Positions 22,453 to 32,526 of a stretch of DNA of 64,000 nucleotides are shown one piece after another. The DNA lies in assembly GCA_033032175.1 (NCBI GenBank), contig CM065312.1, positions 7,626,001 through 7,690,000 on the forward strand, read 5' to 3'. This DNA is from Saturnia japonica (lineage: Eukaryota; Arthropoda; Insecta; Lepidoptera; Saturniidae). The notes beneath the pieces are model-generated. The model was given only the letters and a program-made list of their open reading frames with translations, searched no databases and was not told where the DNA came from. Every line of letters starts with the position of its first letter. Position 1 is the first letter of the stretch. Position numbers and translations under genes: made by a program.

Positions 22453-22829
22453 TGTGAAACTTATTTGTAATCACTCACTTGAATTTGTAATAAATTATTA
22501 AAAACAAAACACAACACCACTCATAAAAATCCTGCACACAAAATGGCGGTGAACGGTAAGGTGATTGCGTGATTCTCGCCGCCGGCGCCGCTGTCGCACG
22601 ACGGGGTCCGCTGTGCTTGGAAATTGACCAATCACAAGCGCTGCTCGACGTCGTCGACCAATGCTGACACTCCACGATGCGATGCTCAATCCACTTGTTT
22701 GTATAGAAAACGGATGTTTGGTGTTTTTCCGTTTCGCCACGCAATGTAGAACATATAATTTGGCGAATTAAGTACTGTAGAACTTACTCTTTTTGAGGTT
22801 GAAATTTATTGTAAAATGTCGAAGGACCA
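22453..22829 (-). other. Leader of BEL/Pao element
   Basis: Untranslated leader between primer-binding site and Gag start, unusually GC-rich for the window around 22,560-22,650. Open frames here overlap in two registers and show no motif. Confidence 0.6.
22813..22829 (-). other. Primer-binding site of BEL/Pao element
   Basis: The minus strand reads TGGTCCTTCGACATTTT immediately after the 5' LTR, the usual position and TGG start for priming by a tRNA 3' end. Confidence 0.8.
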
Positions 22830-23008
22830 TGTTTATTACTACATGTGTGGACTGTATTAGATTTAGGTAGCTGATACTTCAAAAAACATAAATAAAAGTT
22901 CCACGATAATTCACTCTCAATCACCACGATGGCGGTCCAAGCGGAAGAGAGAATTTATTTGTACAATGTTGCAAGATTACAAAAAATTGTATTGTTGGGT
23001 TGCCAACA
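22830..23008 (-). repeat. 5' LTR of BEL/Pao element
   Basis: 179 bp. The minus strand begins TGTTGGCAACCC at 23008 and ends AATAAACA at 22830, next to the primer-binding site. Confidence 0.95.
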
Positions 23009-23013
23009 CATAT

Positions 23014-23507
23014 TAACTACTTATTTCATATCTATTTTATCTCTCATCTGACAATATATCGAAAGTGATTTAGAATGGAGTAGAAGATATGTTATGGATA
23101 ACTAACTACCTTGAAATACTTAGAATTCTTTTCTGGACCATGTACTCGAAATTGGATAAAACTTTGTTTGATATTTATTTCGATAATACCTTTCTAAAAA
23201 TATAGAGACACCTTTGAATGATGTTTTGTTCGTAAATGTTCTTTTTTTCGTACAAGGTGATGTACTAATTCATAATTACTGTTACTACCATGGGCTTCCG
23301 AGATCAAGAGGCTACTTTTAGGCTTTTATTACTTTTTGGATATTCATGACTAATTTAAAATTGTAGCTTTTTGAAAGCGATAGCTGCTGTTTTTATGGCC
23401 ACAATAGTCTACGTCGATTGCTGCGACACATTTGTTGGTGTTTATGTTGTACATGTTTATTATAGTTTAAAGACTTAAATGAAAGAATAAAATTAGATAA
23501 TTTCAAT
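23014..23507. other. Intergenic spacer
   Basis: About 490 bp between the BEL element and the 3' end of the next cuticle gene; nothing recognised. Confidence 0.4.
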
Positions 23508-23513
23508 TTTATT
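23508..23513 (-). promoter_or_regulatory. Polyadenylation signal
   Basis: AATAAA on the minus strand about 50 nt beyond the stop of the 23.6-24.6 kb gene. Confidence 0.55.
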
Positions 23514-23565
23514 ATTTTTGCTTATGTACATTTTTATCAATAAATAGATAACAATATTATACAAT

Positions 23566-24590
23566 TTACCATCCGTAGTTTGTACCCAAACCGGTGTAGG
23601 AGACGTGCGATACAGAGGGAGCGGCAGAATATGTTAAGGCCGATTTAACAATAGGATCGGCTACATAAGTTGCCCCTCCATATGCGGCTCCGTATGTCTT
23701 AGCAACAACTGGGCCGGTAGCGTATGTCGTCAGAGCAGGAGCGGAGTAAGTCTTAGCCACGACTGGGCTAGCGGCATAAGTGGCGACGGGTCCGGTATGA
23801 TACGCAGAAATCGCAGGCGCGGAGTATGTGGCAACAGCGGGCTGAATGGTCTTGGTTACGATCGGAGTAGAATAAGCGACGGGGCTGCCGTGAGAGATTG
23901 TCTGGTATGAATTGGCCAGGTTTGCGGTTGAGATAGTCTTAGCAACGACTGGGCCTGTAGAGTATGATGTGTATGCAGGTGCGGCAGCGTAAGTTGTAAC
24001 TGGAGCCGAGTGAGAATAGGTCTGGTAAGTATAAGCTGGAGCTAAGGACTTCGTGACAATAGGGGCCGATTCATATGAGGTGACTGCGGGGGCGAAGGAT
24101 TTGGTTAAGAGTGGACCGCTGGAGTAAGCGGTGACAGCAGGAGACGCGAAGGTTTTTGTAACAACAGGTCCGGCAGCGTAAGTTGCGATGGGTGCACTGT
24201 GAGTGTTGTGTGACGTGAAAGACACGGAGGAGACGGCTGGTGCTGAGCTGTAGGCCACAGGAGCGGCGTGGAGCAGATTGCCCGCGGAAGCGATTCCCGC
24301 GGCGCACATGAAGATAACAATCTGAAAAATGCAATTTTGAATTTAAAACTATATGCCAAATTAACATTGATATATTACAGTCAGGTGTCAAAAAACTAAG
24401 TATAATAAATTAATAATGAATGTTTGAATTTAGGTTGACGAAAAGAACATTAGGACGAAAGATGAAATGTGTAACTTCAACATTCATCACTTATAATTAT
24501 TATTGAAAAAGTTTTAAACTCTTTAAATGGCACAAATTGAATTTAAATTTGGTAAATTAAAATAGTTTTGTTAAGTACCTTGGAGTACAT
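23566..24590 (-). CDS. Ala/Pro/Ser/Tyr-rich cuticular protein
   Basis: Coding exons on the minus strand are 24579-24590 (M-Y-S-K, donor GTACTT) and 23566-24321 (acceptor GCATTTTTCAG), giving 255 residues. The join makes a signal peptide MYSK-IVIFMCAAGIASA, cleaved before GNLLHA, the same GNL start as the plus-strand gene at 8.4 kb. The mature chain is built from repeats such as APIVTKS, GPVVAKT, SYQTYSHSAP and T-Y-A-A-x-P, and ends TNYGW. There is no R&R consensus. Role inferred: structural cuticle component. An open frame beginning at Met 24309 is visible, but it would lack the signal peptide start. AATAAA lies at 23508-23513 on the minus strand. Confidence 0.88.
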
Positions 24591-24644
24591 GTTTGTATGG
24601 TTCGTTGAAGTTGATTGTAATACTTTTCGGAGCTCTTGCTTTCG

Positions 24645-24652
24645 CTTTTATA
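24645..24652 (-). promoter_or_regulatory. TATA box of 24.5-kb cuticle gene
   Basis: TATAAAAG on the minus strand, 55 bp before the start codon. Confidence 0.65.
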
Positions 24653-24955
24653 TCGTCGTCTGTAAACTGGTACTGGTATTGAATCTCCATAGGTACAGAG
24701 TGGATCAGCCGCAGGCACTTTTTGTTACAATGTCAAGGTAAGTATCCGGCCGATCAGTTTGTTGCGTAATGCATGGTATAAATGGTAACATAGTTATTAA
24801 ATGTCATTTTGGATGTTATAAGGAAATGAAAATGGTATTAAATCAAAATATATTTTATTTATTGTTGTTAACAATTCCAGTTAACTTTAAAACAGTCATC
24901 TTTAAAAAAAGTAGGAACAGGAAGTAACAAAATATAAATTTTAGTAATACATATT

Positions 24956-24961
24956 TTTATT
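24956..24961 (-). promoter_or_regulatory. Polyadenylation signal
   Basis: AATAAA on the minus strand, 27 nt beyond the stop of the 163-residue gene. Confidence 0.5.
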
Positions 24962-24987
24962 TACTCGTAAAATCTAATTCATTGCAA

Positions 24988-26195
24988 TTACCAAGCGAGA
25001 TTATTTCCGTGGCCAGTGTAGCCGTATCCGCCGTGGGCGTACGCATTGGCTGGGGTATCTTCATGAACACGATAGACAGACACTTCTGATACGGCGGGTG
25101 CACCATAGTAACCAGCTCCGATACCACCATAACCAGCGTTCAGCTGTCCGTAACCACGAGCGTAACCGGAACTTCCATAGCGTGCATCATAACCGGCGTA
25201 TCCAGCACCATATCCGTAACCGGCGTAACCAGAACCCAGAGAACCAGAGTACACAGATACGTCAGCTGGAATCACTTTAGTAACAGAAGTGTGTGAGGTG
25301 GCAAGACCGGCACCGTATCCTCCGTAAGAGCCGTATCTGCCGTATCCACCGTATCCGCCATAGCCAGCGTAACTACCATAACCAGAGCGACCAGCGTAGT
25401 TAGGAGCCGAGTTGTAAAGGGCTCCAGCGTTGGCCAGGCCAAATAAGCAAACGGCGACAGCAAATAACTGAAAGGTATTAAAATTATTAATTAGCATAAT
25501 AATATGATATTAAAATTTTAATGTAAAAAATTAGATCGCAATGAAGATGATCGTAGAACATGTAATGAGGACAAATGAGAATTTTAGAAATGTTTAACTC
25601 ATTTTAATATTAATGATAAAACTTAACTAGCTCACACGTGCGATTATTTCGCACATTATAGAATGTCAAAAATTTAATAGACGTTAGTTATATTTAATTA
25701 TCTTGTAATAATGGATAATAGATGGCGCATTGAATATATATTTTCATTTCTTTTTACAAAAAAATAAATTTCTTACTATTTATCTATGTTTCGTAAATAA
25801 TGGAGAACATAGTAAGCTTTAAAATGTTTGTATAATTATTTTTGATGAAGAATTATTTTTGATGAAGATAATATCTTGGCGACCGAGCTGTGTTCGCTGT
25901 CTTATAAACAAAAAAAGAAAAACACCTATCTAGGTATACTTGGAATGTAAATCTAAATGCAAAATTTCATCGAAATCGATGATGCTGTTTCCGCGAAATC
26001 AATTAAATGTTTTATATACAAGAACTGCTCACTTAATATAATAAGTTAGGATAAATACATTTTAAGGTAAAGTGATAATGGAGTGATTTTTGAAATATAT
26101 TTCTCAAAGTTCGTGTTTCTTAGTTTCTATAATATGTATTTATTAATTATTAGATGATAGTGAAAAAAACGTATTAGTTTTACCTTAGCGAACAT
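24988..26195 (-). CDS. Gly/Tyr-rich cuticular protein
   Basis: Exon 1 is 26184-26195 (M-F-A-K, donor GTAAAA) and exon 2 is 24988-25467 (acceptor ATACCTTTCAG), giving 163 residues. The intron is 716 bp. The signal peptide MFAK-LFAVAVCLFGLANA ends before GALYNSAP. The mature part has GYGGYGGYGRYGSYGGYG-type repeats, then a SHTSVTKVIPADVSVY linker, a second Gly/Tyr block, and a less repetitive end (VSEVSVYRVHEDTPAN) closing in LAW. Aromatic Gly/Tyr repeats are typical of sclerotised cuticle and may be sites for cross-linking. It is related in design, not closely in sequence, to the five-copy family to the right. Confidence 0.87.
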
Positions 26196-26263
26196 TTTGT
26201 TGGTAATTGTTGGTACTACTCCGAATTTGATGAGTTGAATGATATTTTGACTATTGTTACACG

Positions 26264-26271
26264 TATTTATA
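26264..26271 (-). promoter_or_regulatory. TATA box of Gly/Tyr-rich gene
   Basis: TATAAATA on the minus strand, about 70 bp upstream of the micro-exon start codon. Confidence 0.6.
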
Positions 26272-26917
26272 TTAAAGATGAAGGAAGTAAACATTCTTTT
26301 TCAAGGTTCTATTAGATTTTTGAAAAGCGGAGCGTGACGAGATTTAATTAGGCGCAAATGCAACAAGTGTAATTATTTTTAACCATTATGCATGCTATTA
26401 ACTACATTACTAACTTGTGGAAGCAGAGGTAATGGCTCGTACAATTTGTTAGATGTTATCTAGATTTTACGAGTGTATAAAGGGTTGTATCAAAGTGTAG
26501 AACAAGATAGTTACACAGTAGATTTACGGTGCTCAGCTAGTAATTTATTACATTTTGTAATTTAATTCCATTAAAAATCTTTTGACTTTATAAATTTAAT
26601 ATCGAAATAATATTGTTTTGTTATTTTCATTTTCTCCAGTATGAACGAACCCTAATATTCTAAATAATTATAATACTTAATTTATTTTAAAAACACCATA
26701 TATTATATTTAAAAGTATCTGTCAGTAAAGTAGGTAACTTCTCTGAAAATGAGTTGTCATCACCATTAATAAATTATCCCTCGTTCATTTCTGTGAAATT
26801 TAAATAATCAATGGTTTTTAATACCGTCATAATAAGTGTAATTAAGAGGGTCAAAAGAATCGGTTTCAAATAAATATCATTATCACTAAGCTCTTCAAAT
26901 GTTTATATACTAGCTGT
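26272..26917. other. Intergenic, no gene
   Basis: AT-rich flank of the Gly/Tyr-rich gene; nothing recognised. Confidence 0.4.
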
Positions 26918-27440
26918 TCCTGCGGCTTCACTCACGTGAACTACAGAACGCCCGTGCGAATCTTGCTTTTCCGCTCCCGGTTATTTTAAAGACAGAAATG
27001 CTTATTGTAGGTGTTTCTTAGAAGATAGACGTATACTCTCGTTAACTTTTTTGTAGATCTTTTTAATGTCTACAATTATTTAGTACATTAATTTGCTATA
27101 TTTCCTGTGGTTTACTCAGCGTAAGTCATTTAAGCGCCCGAATTGATTCACCATGTCCAGTTTCTTTTTATTTGTGCGGAACCCTAATTCTTTTTCTAAA
27201 ATAAAAGTAGCCTAAGTTACTCCCTATAAATTCAGTTATCTACCAGTAAAAGTTCCGTCAAAGTCAGTCTAACCGTTTCGGAGATTACTCGGAACAAACA
27301 GACAGACAGAAAAACAATTTTAAAAATGTGTTTTTGTTATATGCATCGTTTATACTTTCATATGCATTTAGTAAAAAGCTGTTATTTTGACATTACAAAC
27401 AGACACTTCAATTTTATATTTTTGTAGAGATGTTTATTGT
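26918..27440 (-). repeat. Helitron-like repeat, inverted relative to 3.5 kb
   Basis: The minus strand repeats the order seen at 3526-4010: TGTCTGTTTGTAATGTCAAA, the TGTCTGTTTGTTCCG segment, CTCCGAAACGGTTAGAC, the ACTTTTACTGGTAGATAAC segment and a GC-richer end with GTGAGTGAAGCCGCAGG next to CTAG. No coding capacity. Confidence 0.55.
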
Positions 27441-27873
27441 GCTATATGCATGCATTTGAATTTTCCGTAAAGAGACCAGGTATAATTTGAAGTCGACCTA
27501 AGCGATTTTTTAATTTCACTAACTGCTGGTTTATTTTTATTTCTATAATCGTTTTAGTAATTAAGTAAAGCTTAGTACCTGCATGTATATTATAAGAAAT
27601 TACTGTTTCGCTTTATGGAACTTATTAACACGTTTTTTTATTAACTTTACTTGTAACTAATAATGTAATGAAATCGTAGAAGTCAATTTTAACCTACTTC
27701 TGATTTTCGGATTTAAATGAAACTTTGTATGTATATGTATCTAGTTCGGATGGCAAAACTATAATTTGGTTTCTTGGAGGTAATCTGATGATGGAACCAG
27801 GAGGTGGCTGGTGGAACTCTTCTGTGGCTAAAAGCAAACCCTGCGAGTTTAGGCTCATATAATTTGTTTTGAC

Positions 27874-27930
27874 TTTTTTTTAGAACTGACTACACCGTTA
27901 GCCTAAGGGTCCCTATCCAAGCCGGTTATG
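27874..27930 (-). repeat. SINE-like short retroposon fragment
   Basis: T-run followed by AACTGACTACACCGTTAGCC and AGGGTCCCTATCCAA, the same start as the 100-bp insertions at 48.2 and 55.9 kb. Confidence 0.5.
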
Positions 27931-28164
27931 GCACTCAGCCGCGAAATCGTAGGCAATATGCGCGCAACAATAGATTTGGTTTGGTAACGAAGGTCTAGTG
28001 GTGGAGCTAGGAGATGTTTTATAATGATTAGTGCGTGGTAATAGTGTTTTTTTAAATACACACTTTTCTTTACGATAAAGATAAGTTACTTATTCTGTCA
28101 TAAGATAAATTAAAACTTTTGTTATGTTTCAATCACTTATTTTCTTGCTTACGCGTCCTTTTAT

Positions 28165-28330
28165 ATATAATTGTAGATGTGCCCCACGGTTTTACCCGTG
28201 TTAAATGCCCGCGTAGCCATCTTATCATTGTTCTCACTTCTTGCCGTTTGTGATTACTGTTCCGCTTCTTAGGGTTCTAGCGTGATGCTATATAGCCTAA
28301 CCTCATCAACTTCAACCTAAGCTCAAACCT
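28165..28330. repeat. Interspersed repeat fragment
   Basis: Contains GTGCCCCACGGTTTTACCCG and GTGTTAAATGCC, the head of a family also seen at about 35.3, 40.9, 44.6, 47.5, 52.3 and 55.2 kb. Confidence 0.5.
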
Positions 28331-29470
28331 TCCTCATTAGTATACAAAAATAATTTTTCAAATCTGTTTCAGTGTTCCGCGCGTTCAAACAAAAAAAAAC
28401 AATCTCTGGAGAAGGTATTGATTAGATGTTAATTTTAAATACGAGACAATGAACAGTTGTCATAATATGATATTGTTATTTTTTTAGTCAGAATAAGGTC
28501 CATGTTGGTTACCCGGTACCTAATTTTTTTGAAAAGAGAAAAGTTAAAAGTCATACAAATTACATAGTTATATATATTGTACTGGCAGATGGTAGAAGTT
28601 GTGAAATGTTCCACTTCGAAAACACCACCTTTATGGCTATTTTTGCCGTAAAGTAGTAGTTCTCGATCCACTGTGTTCCGATCGGAGGGATGTGGCGGAC
28701 AACGCTTATTGGCCTACAAGTCACCTAAGGCATTTCAGCTTAGTCCTCAGTTATAATAGGTACCTACGTTATCATGTTCTATGTTAAAAGCAAAAGTGAG
28801 TATAACAAACAATATTTATATTTAAAACTACTCAAAGTTAGTGACACGGCCTTCTTTACCCGAGGGTCCAAGGGGTGCAAGAAACCTGGGCGCAGAGTAC
28901 TAGTGGGCGCCCGGGCGCAAGCCGATCGCCATAAGTCTTGATAGGTATCTACTTGCCTACCACAACAAAACTGAGTAACACTGTAGTCCACGAAAGCAGA
29001 GCTGCGAGCACAGCATATTTAAGGTCAACCATGGGTCTAAGTCTCGGACATTATTCAAAAATTTTCCAACTCAAAAGCCCGATAAATTGTTTTAGATGTA
29101 CGATTATCAGTATTTTAGGGAAATAATTTAATTAATCCTTAAAAAATACATTGCGTTTAAGGCGGCGGCATGATAACTTTCGCACCTCGGTGCAGAATAT
29201 ACTTAAAAGGGCACTGGTTAATGATATACATAAAACTATCCGCTATCCGAGGGTAATAAATCAAATAAATTTATTGCGCAAATATCCACAAACAATGAGC
29301 GTTTTTTGAATGATGCGCCTGACCACAGCTTTCTGGCTTTAAAAGTGTACACATATTTATCTACAAATCTACTGTACTTGAACAAGTTTTCCTGTGAGTA
29401 CATTTTATTAAATTATTATTTTGTTTGGCGTAAATGAGGCCTGTCGCAGTAATAAATTATTAAAGAATTA
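28331..29470. other. Intergenic, no gene
   Basis: Short frames only, none with motifs. GC rises around 28,850-28,930 without a recognisable cause. Confidence 0.4.
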
Positions 29471-29911
29471 TGAACGATATCCAGAGAGTCTGAAAGTTTA
29501 TTATTGATCATTTTAAATAATACGAAAACAAAAATTGATAGAAAGTTCGTAATACGACAAGAATACTCAAAGATCGTCGAAAAATATCAAGCTTTGCGGC
29601 CCGCAAATACACTAACATATTGGAATATGTTATTCTGCAACCTATTGGAATCAACAAAATTGGTAACGATGCCAAAAGTGATTGCCACATTCTTGAATCT
29701 ATCAAATCATGAACAGTATACAGGACATTGCTTCCTTAGAAGTTCTGCCAATCTTTTAGCGAATTAAGGTACTCCTCTTACCGAACTGAAACGTCACGAA
29801 GGGTGGAGGTTTAGCACAGTAGCAGAAAGCTATAATGTGAAATCGATCGAAAGCAAAGTCAAAAGATGTAGCCGAATAGTTACCGGTATAAATCTACATG
29901 ACAATTTTTAA
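29471..29911 (+). pseudogene. Crypton-like tyrosine recombinase, C-terminal fragment
   Basis: Reads in one frame from about 29474 to the stop at 29909-29911, with one internal TAA at 29765-29767. Motifs in order are TKTKIDRKFVI, KYQALRP, MPKVIATFLNL, EQYTGHCFLRSSANLLA, then past the stop TELKRHEGW and VAESY. This matches the catalytic end of the Crypton/eukaryotic tyrosine-recombinase family (H-x-x-R box, H/W box, tyrosine nucleophile). The H-x-x-R box reads H-C-F-L, so the catalytic Arg is replaced by Leu, and no ATG opens the frame. It is a dead fragment of a DNA transposon or a derived gene; the N-terminal half is absent. Confidence 0.65.
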
Positions 29912-30101
29912 CAAAAATATAACCAACTTCAGTTATTTTGAGGTGTTCCCTGATGTATCCCGTACCCGTACCTGTACTGTACTGTATTCATTGATGTATG
30001 TATACATACATGATTTCAAAGTGAAAGTTGCGCAAGGTACGTTATGCAAAAAGGTAACGCTTTTGTTAATGCTCATATAAATAGCACTCGTGAAGGAAAG
30101 T

Positions 30102-30284
30102 CACTGTGAAGATGTTTATTTTATTACTATGTGTATTGTGGTTGTGACCCTTACCACTCCGCTTCATTGCTGGATATACATCGGGTGATCACGAAACAAG
30201 ACAAACCAAAAGAAACGCACTGTGAAGATGTTTATTTTATTGCTATGTGTAAAGTGGTCGAGATCCCTACCAACCGCTTTTTAT
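30102..30284 (+). repeat. Imperfect direct repeat, 116-bp period
   Basis: Two copies of about 68 bp start at 30102 and 30218. Both begin CACTGTGAAGATGTTTATTT and continue to a CCGCTT end with a few changes. No function is visible. Confidence 0.6.
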
Positions 30285-32384
30285 TTATGCATGTTTTAAC
30301 ATGAAACTTTGAAATGATCCAGTCTGTCTATTAAAATAAAAAGAAACTCGGCTCTACACCGTCAATGTTGGAGTTTAAGCGTCGCCACGCCAACTTCCGC
30401 CAATACCCACACACATTGGGTTCAAAAACCGGGTCGACCTGCTGTATTGGATGTTTCACATCAAAAACTACATTCGAATTGAGAACCTCTTCCTCCTTTT
30501 TTGAAATCGGTTTAAAATCGTCTACTCTTGACCCTTGGACGCCGCTACCTCAGGCGCACCCTTCAACGTCGGAAGGAAAACCTTGAGAAACGATTACATT
30601 ACAGCTATCTCAGCAACAGTAATCGTAAAATATGGAGACTTTGCCAAATGCCCAAGTCCAACCGTTTCAAAACCAAACAAGGACACTGAACTTCGAAAAC
30701 TGTTCTAATTTCATTATACATTTGTAATGTTTATAAATTGTAATCCTTTTTTATGATATTACCGATTATATAATAAAATATGATAAACTCTGTTAATTTT
30801 CTCGCAGTCAATAGTAAAAAGTAGAGTACATAACTCGTGATAAAAAATCACCTCCTCTAGAATCCTTCGCTGCTATAGAGATCCCACTAAGCCCCTCGAA
30901 TTAAATTCCCTTTTCTTCACTTGTTGTGTAATCTACTATTTCATTCATACAAAAAATTGTAAAGAAAGATTTAAGGGCCACAAAAAAAAAACTATAATCG
31001 GCTATTACTAAATGAAGTTTGTATAATATAAATTAAACTTATTTAAGATCAGTTATATAACTTTTTATTTTATAAAATTAGGTCATTACATTTATCTTTT
31101 TCACAAGATGAGACCGATATTAATTAAATCATTTATTTTCATATTACGGTACACATACTACATAATTGTCGATAGTAATTTCATTTAATAGCGCTAACAT
31201 TGGTACATGACTGATCTATTATCTTTATTTAAACATTAAGAAGTCTTTATTAATAACTACATTATTTATTGATTATCTATCAAATATGCCGAATTAGTAC
31301 ATGTAGATGATGACGATGATGGGTATTTAATTTAGATGTGTTCCTAGATTCAAAAGTTATAAGCTTAATTTTCTTTTCCGGTGGAGTTGACTAACAGGCT
31401 CTGCTTTAGAACCGCTACCGTCGAGTTCACAACGATTTAAGGCCGTTTTCAATAACCTATCTATCCGTCGTTTCAGTTACTAAAGAAGACAAATATAAGC
31501 TTTTGTCCTTACTTTTTTTTTCAATGATCTATGAATGGATATTTTTTCGTATCTACATAATATATATAAATACCCTATAGTTATGATAGATAAGAGGGAA
31601 ACCGATATCTGCCTTAAGTTAAAAGAGTTTACAAATATGTTATTGAAAACGACCGATAATTAATTAATGCCTATCGATCAATTAGTGCAAAAATTTTACT
31701 GTACACACCGAACTACAAATTTATTAATATAGATTGTTTTTTCTTATTTAGTTACATAACGTTACGAAACATAGCCTAGAATCTTTTTAGTTAAAACATC
31801 TATAAAATAATAATAAAAATATTCACCGAGTTGTTCTTGAGTTATAAGCGCACGACCAGACAGACGGACAAACTGAGATAGATACATAAGGACGGTATAT
31901 AAACAATATACATATATGTAAAAGATTGTGGAATACTTTACAGAAAGTAATGTAATCAGTTCGGAACCCTCAGGTGCGAGTTCTACTCGCTACTTGTCCG
32001 ATTGGTTTCATTATATTTCTATCTACAAAATAAATAAATAAACTATCGGTAGCAGAGCACATTAAAAAGTAAGAAGGATTGGAATCTTTGAGTGTAGAAA
32101 CTTATTGAGAAAGAAAAAAATGTAACATTGAGTCAATTTTAATTTGAAGGCAAACTGTATTTCTGAGTATTATTTACATTATGCACACCTTTTATTGTAA
32201 GTATTGCTACATTATCCATCGGAATTAAAATAAGGGATAATTAACACAAAGTTGGTAAAGGTAAGTAGCACAGTGAGCAAAGTTAATCACGTTTCCATCA
32301 ACGATATTATTATTTAAACAACAAAAAATCGTAGTATATTATAGGTTTCATTAAAAAATACAAATAGTGTAGGTATTTAAAATA
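30285..32384. other. Intergenic DNA left of the cuticle gene array
   Basis: AT-rich, no gene. The region from about 32,050 rightwards is the conserved 3' flank shared by gene copies 1-4. Confidence 0.4.
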
Positions 32385-32390
32385 TTTATT
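32385..32390 (-). promoter_or_regulatory. Polyadenylation signal of copy 1
   Basis: AATAAA on the minus strand about 137 nt after the stop. The equivalent positions in copies 2, 3 and 4 are 42361-42366, 50197-50202 and 57861-57866. Confidence 0.5.
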
Positions 32391-32526
32391 AATTATTTAC
32401 AATAAATTTTTACATAATCTTTGTATAAATACTGAATCAACACAATATGAAAGATGATAATTTCGGAATTATTAAAAGACAGTGTTTAGAAAAATATCTA
32501 TAAGTTTTTTATATTATGTTTTGATT

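Larger units (their letters stand above)
16760..23008 (-). mobile_element. Complete BEL/Pao LTR retrotransposon, 6,249 bp
   Basis: Direct repeats of 179 bp at 16760-16938 and 22830-23008 enclose a leader (22453-22829), one Gag-Pol frame (17284-22452) and a short 3' region. The 5-bp duplication CATAT flanks it (16755-16759 and 23009-23013). LTRs read TGTTGGCAACCC...AATAAACA on the minus strand, and the sequence after the 5' LTR is TGGTCCTTCGACATTTT, a BEL-type primer-binding site. Reading the two LTRs side by side I find one substitution. There is no envelope gene. The intact frame plus near-identical LTRs make this a young, possibly active copy sitting between two cuticle genes. Confidence 0.95.

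Noticed and set aside
22475..22744. Two overlapping minus-strand frames of 80-89 codons
   Set aside because: They lie in the BEL leader, overlap each other in different registers and have no motif.
30365..30586. 73-codon plus-strand frame
   Set aside because: No recognised motif; composition does not separate it from chance, though the neighbourhood is GC-richer than average.
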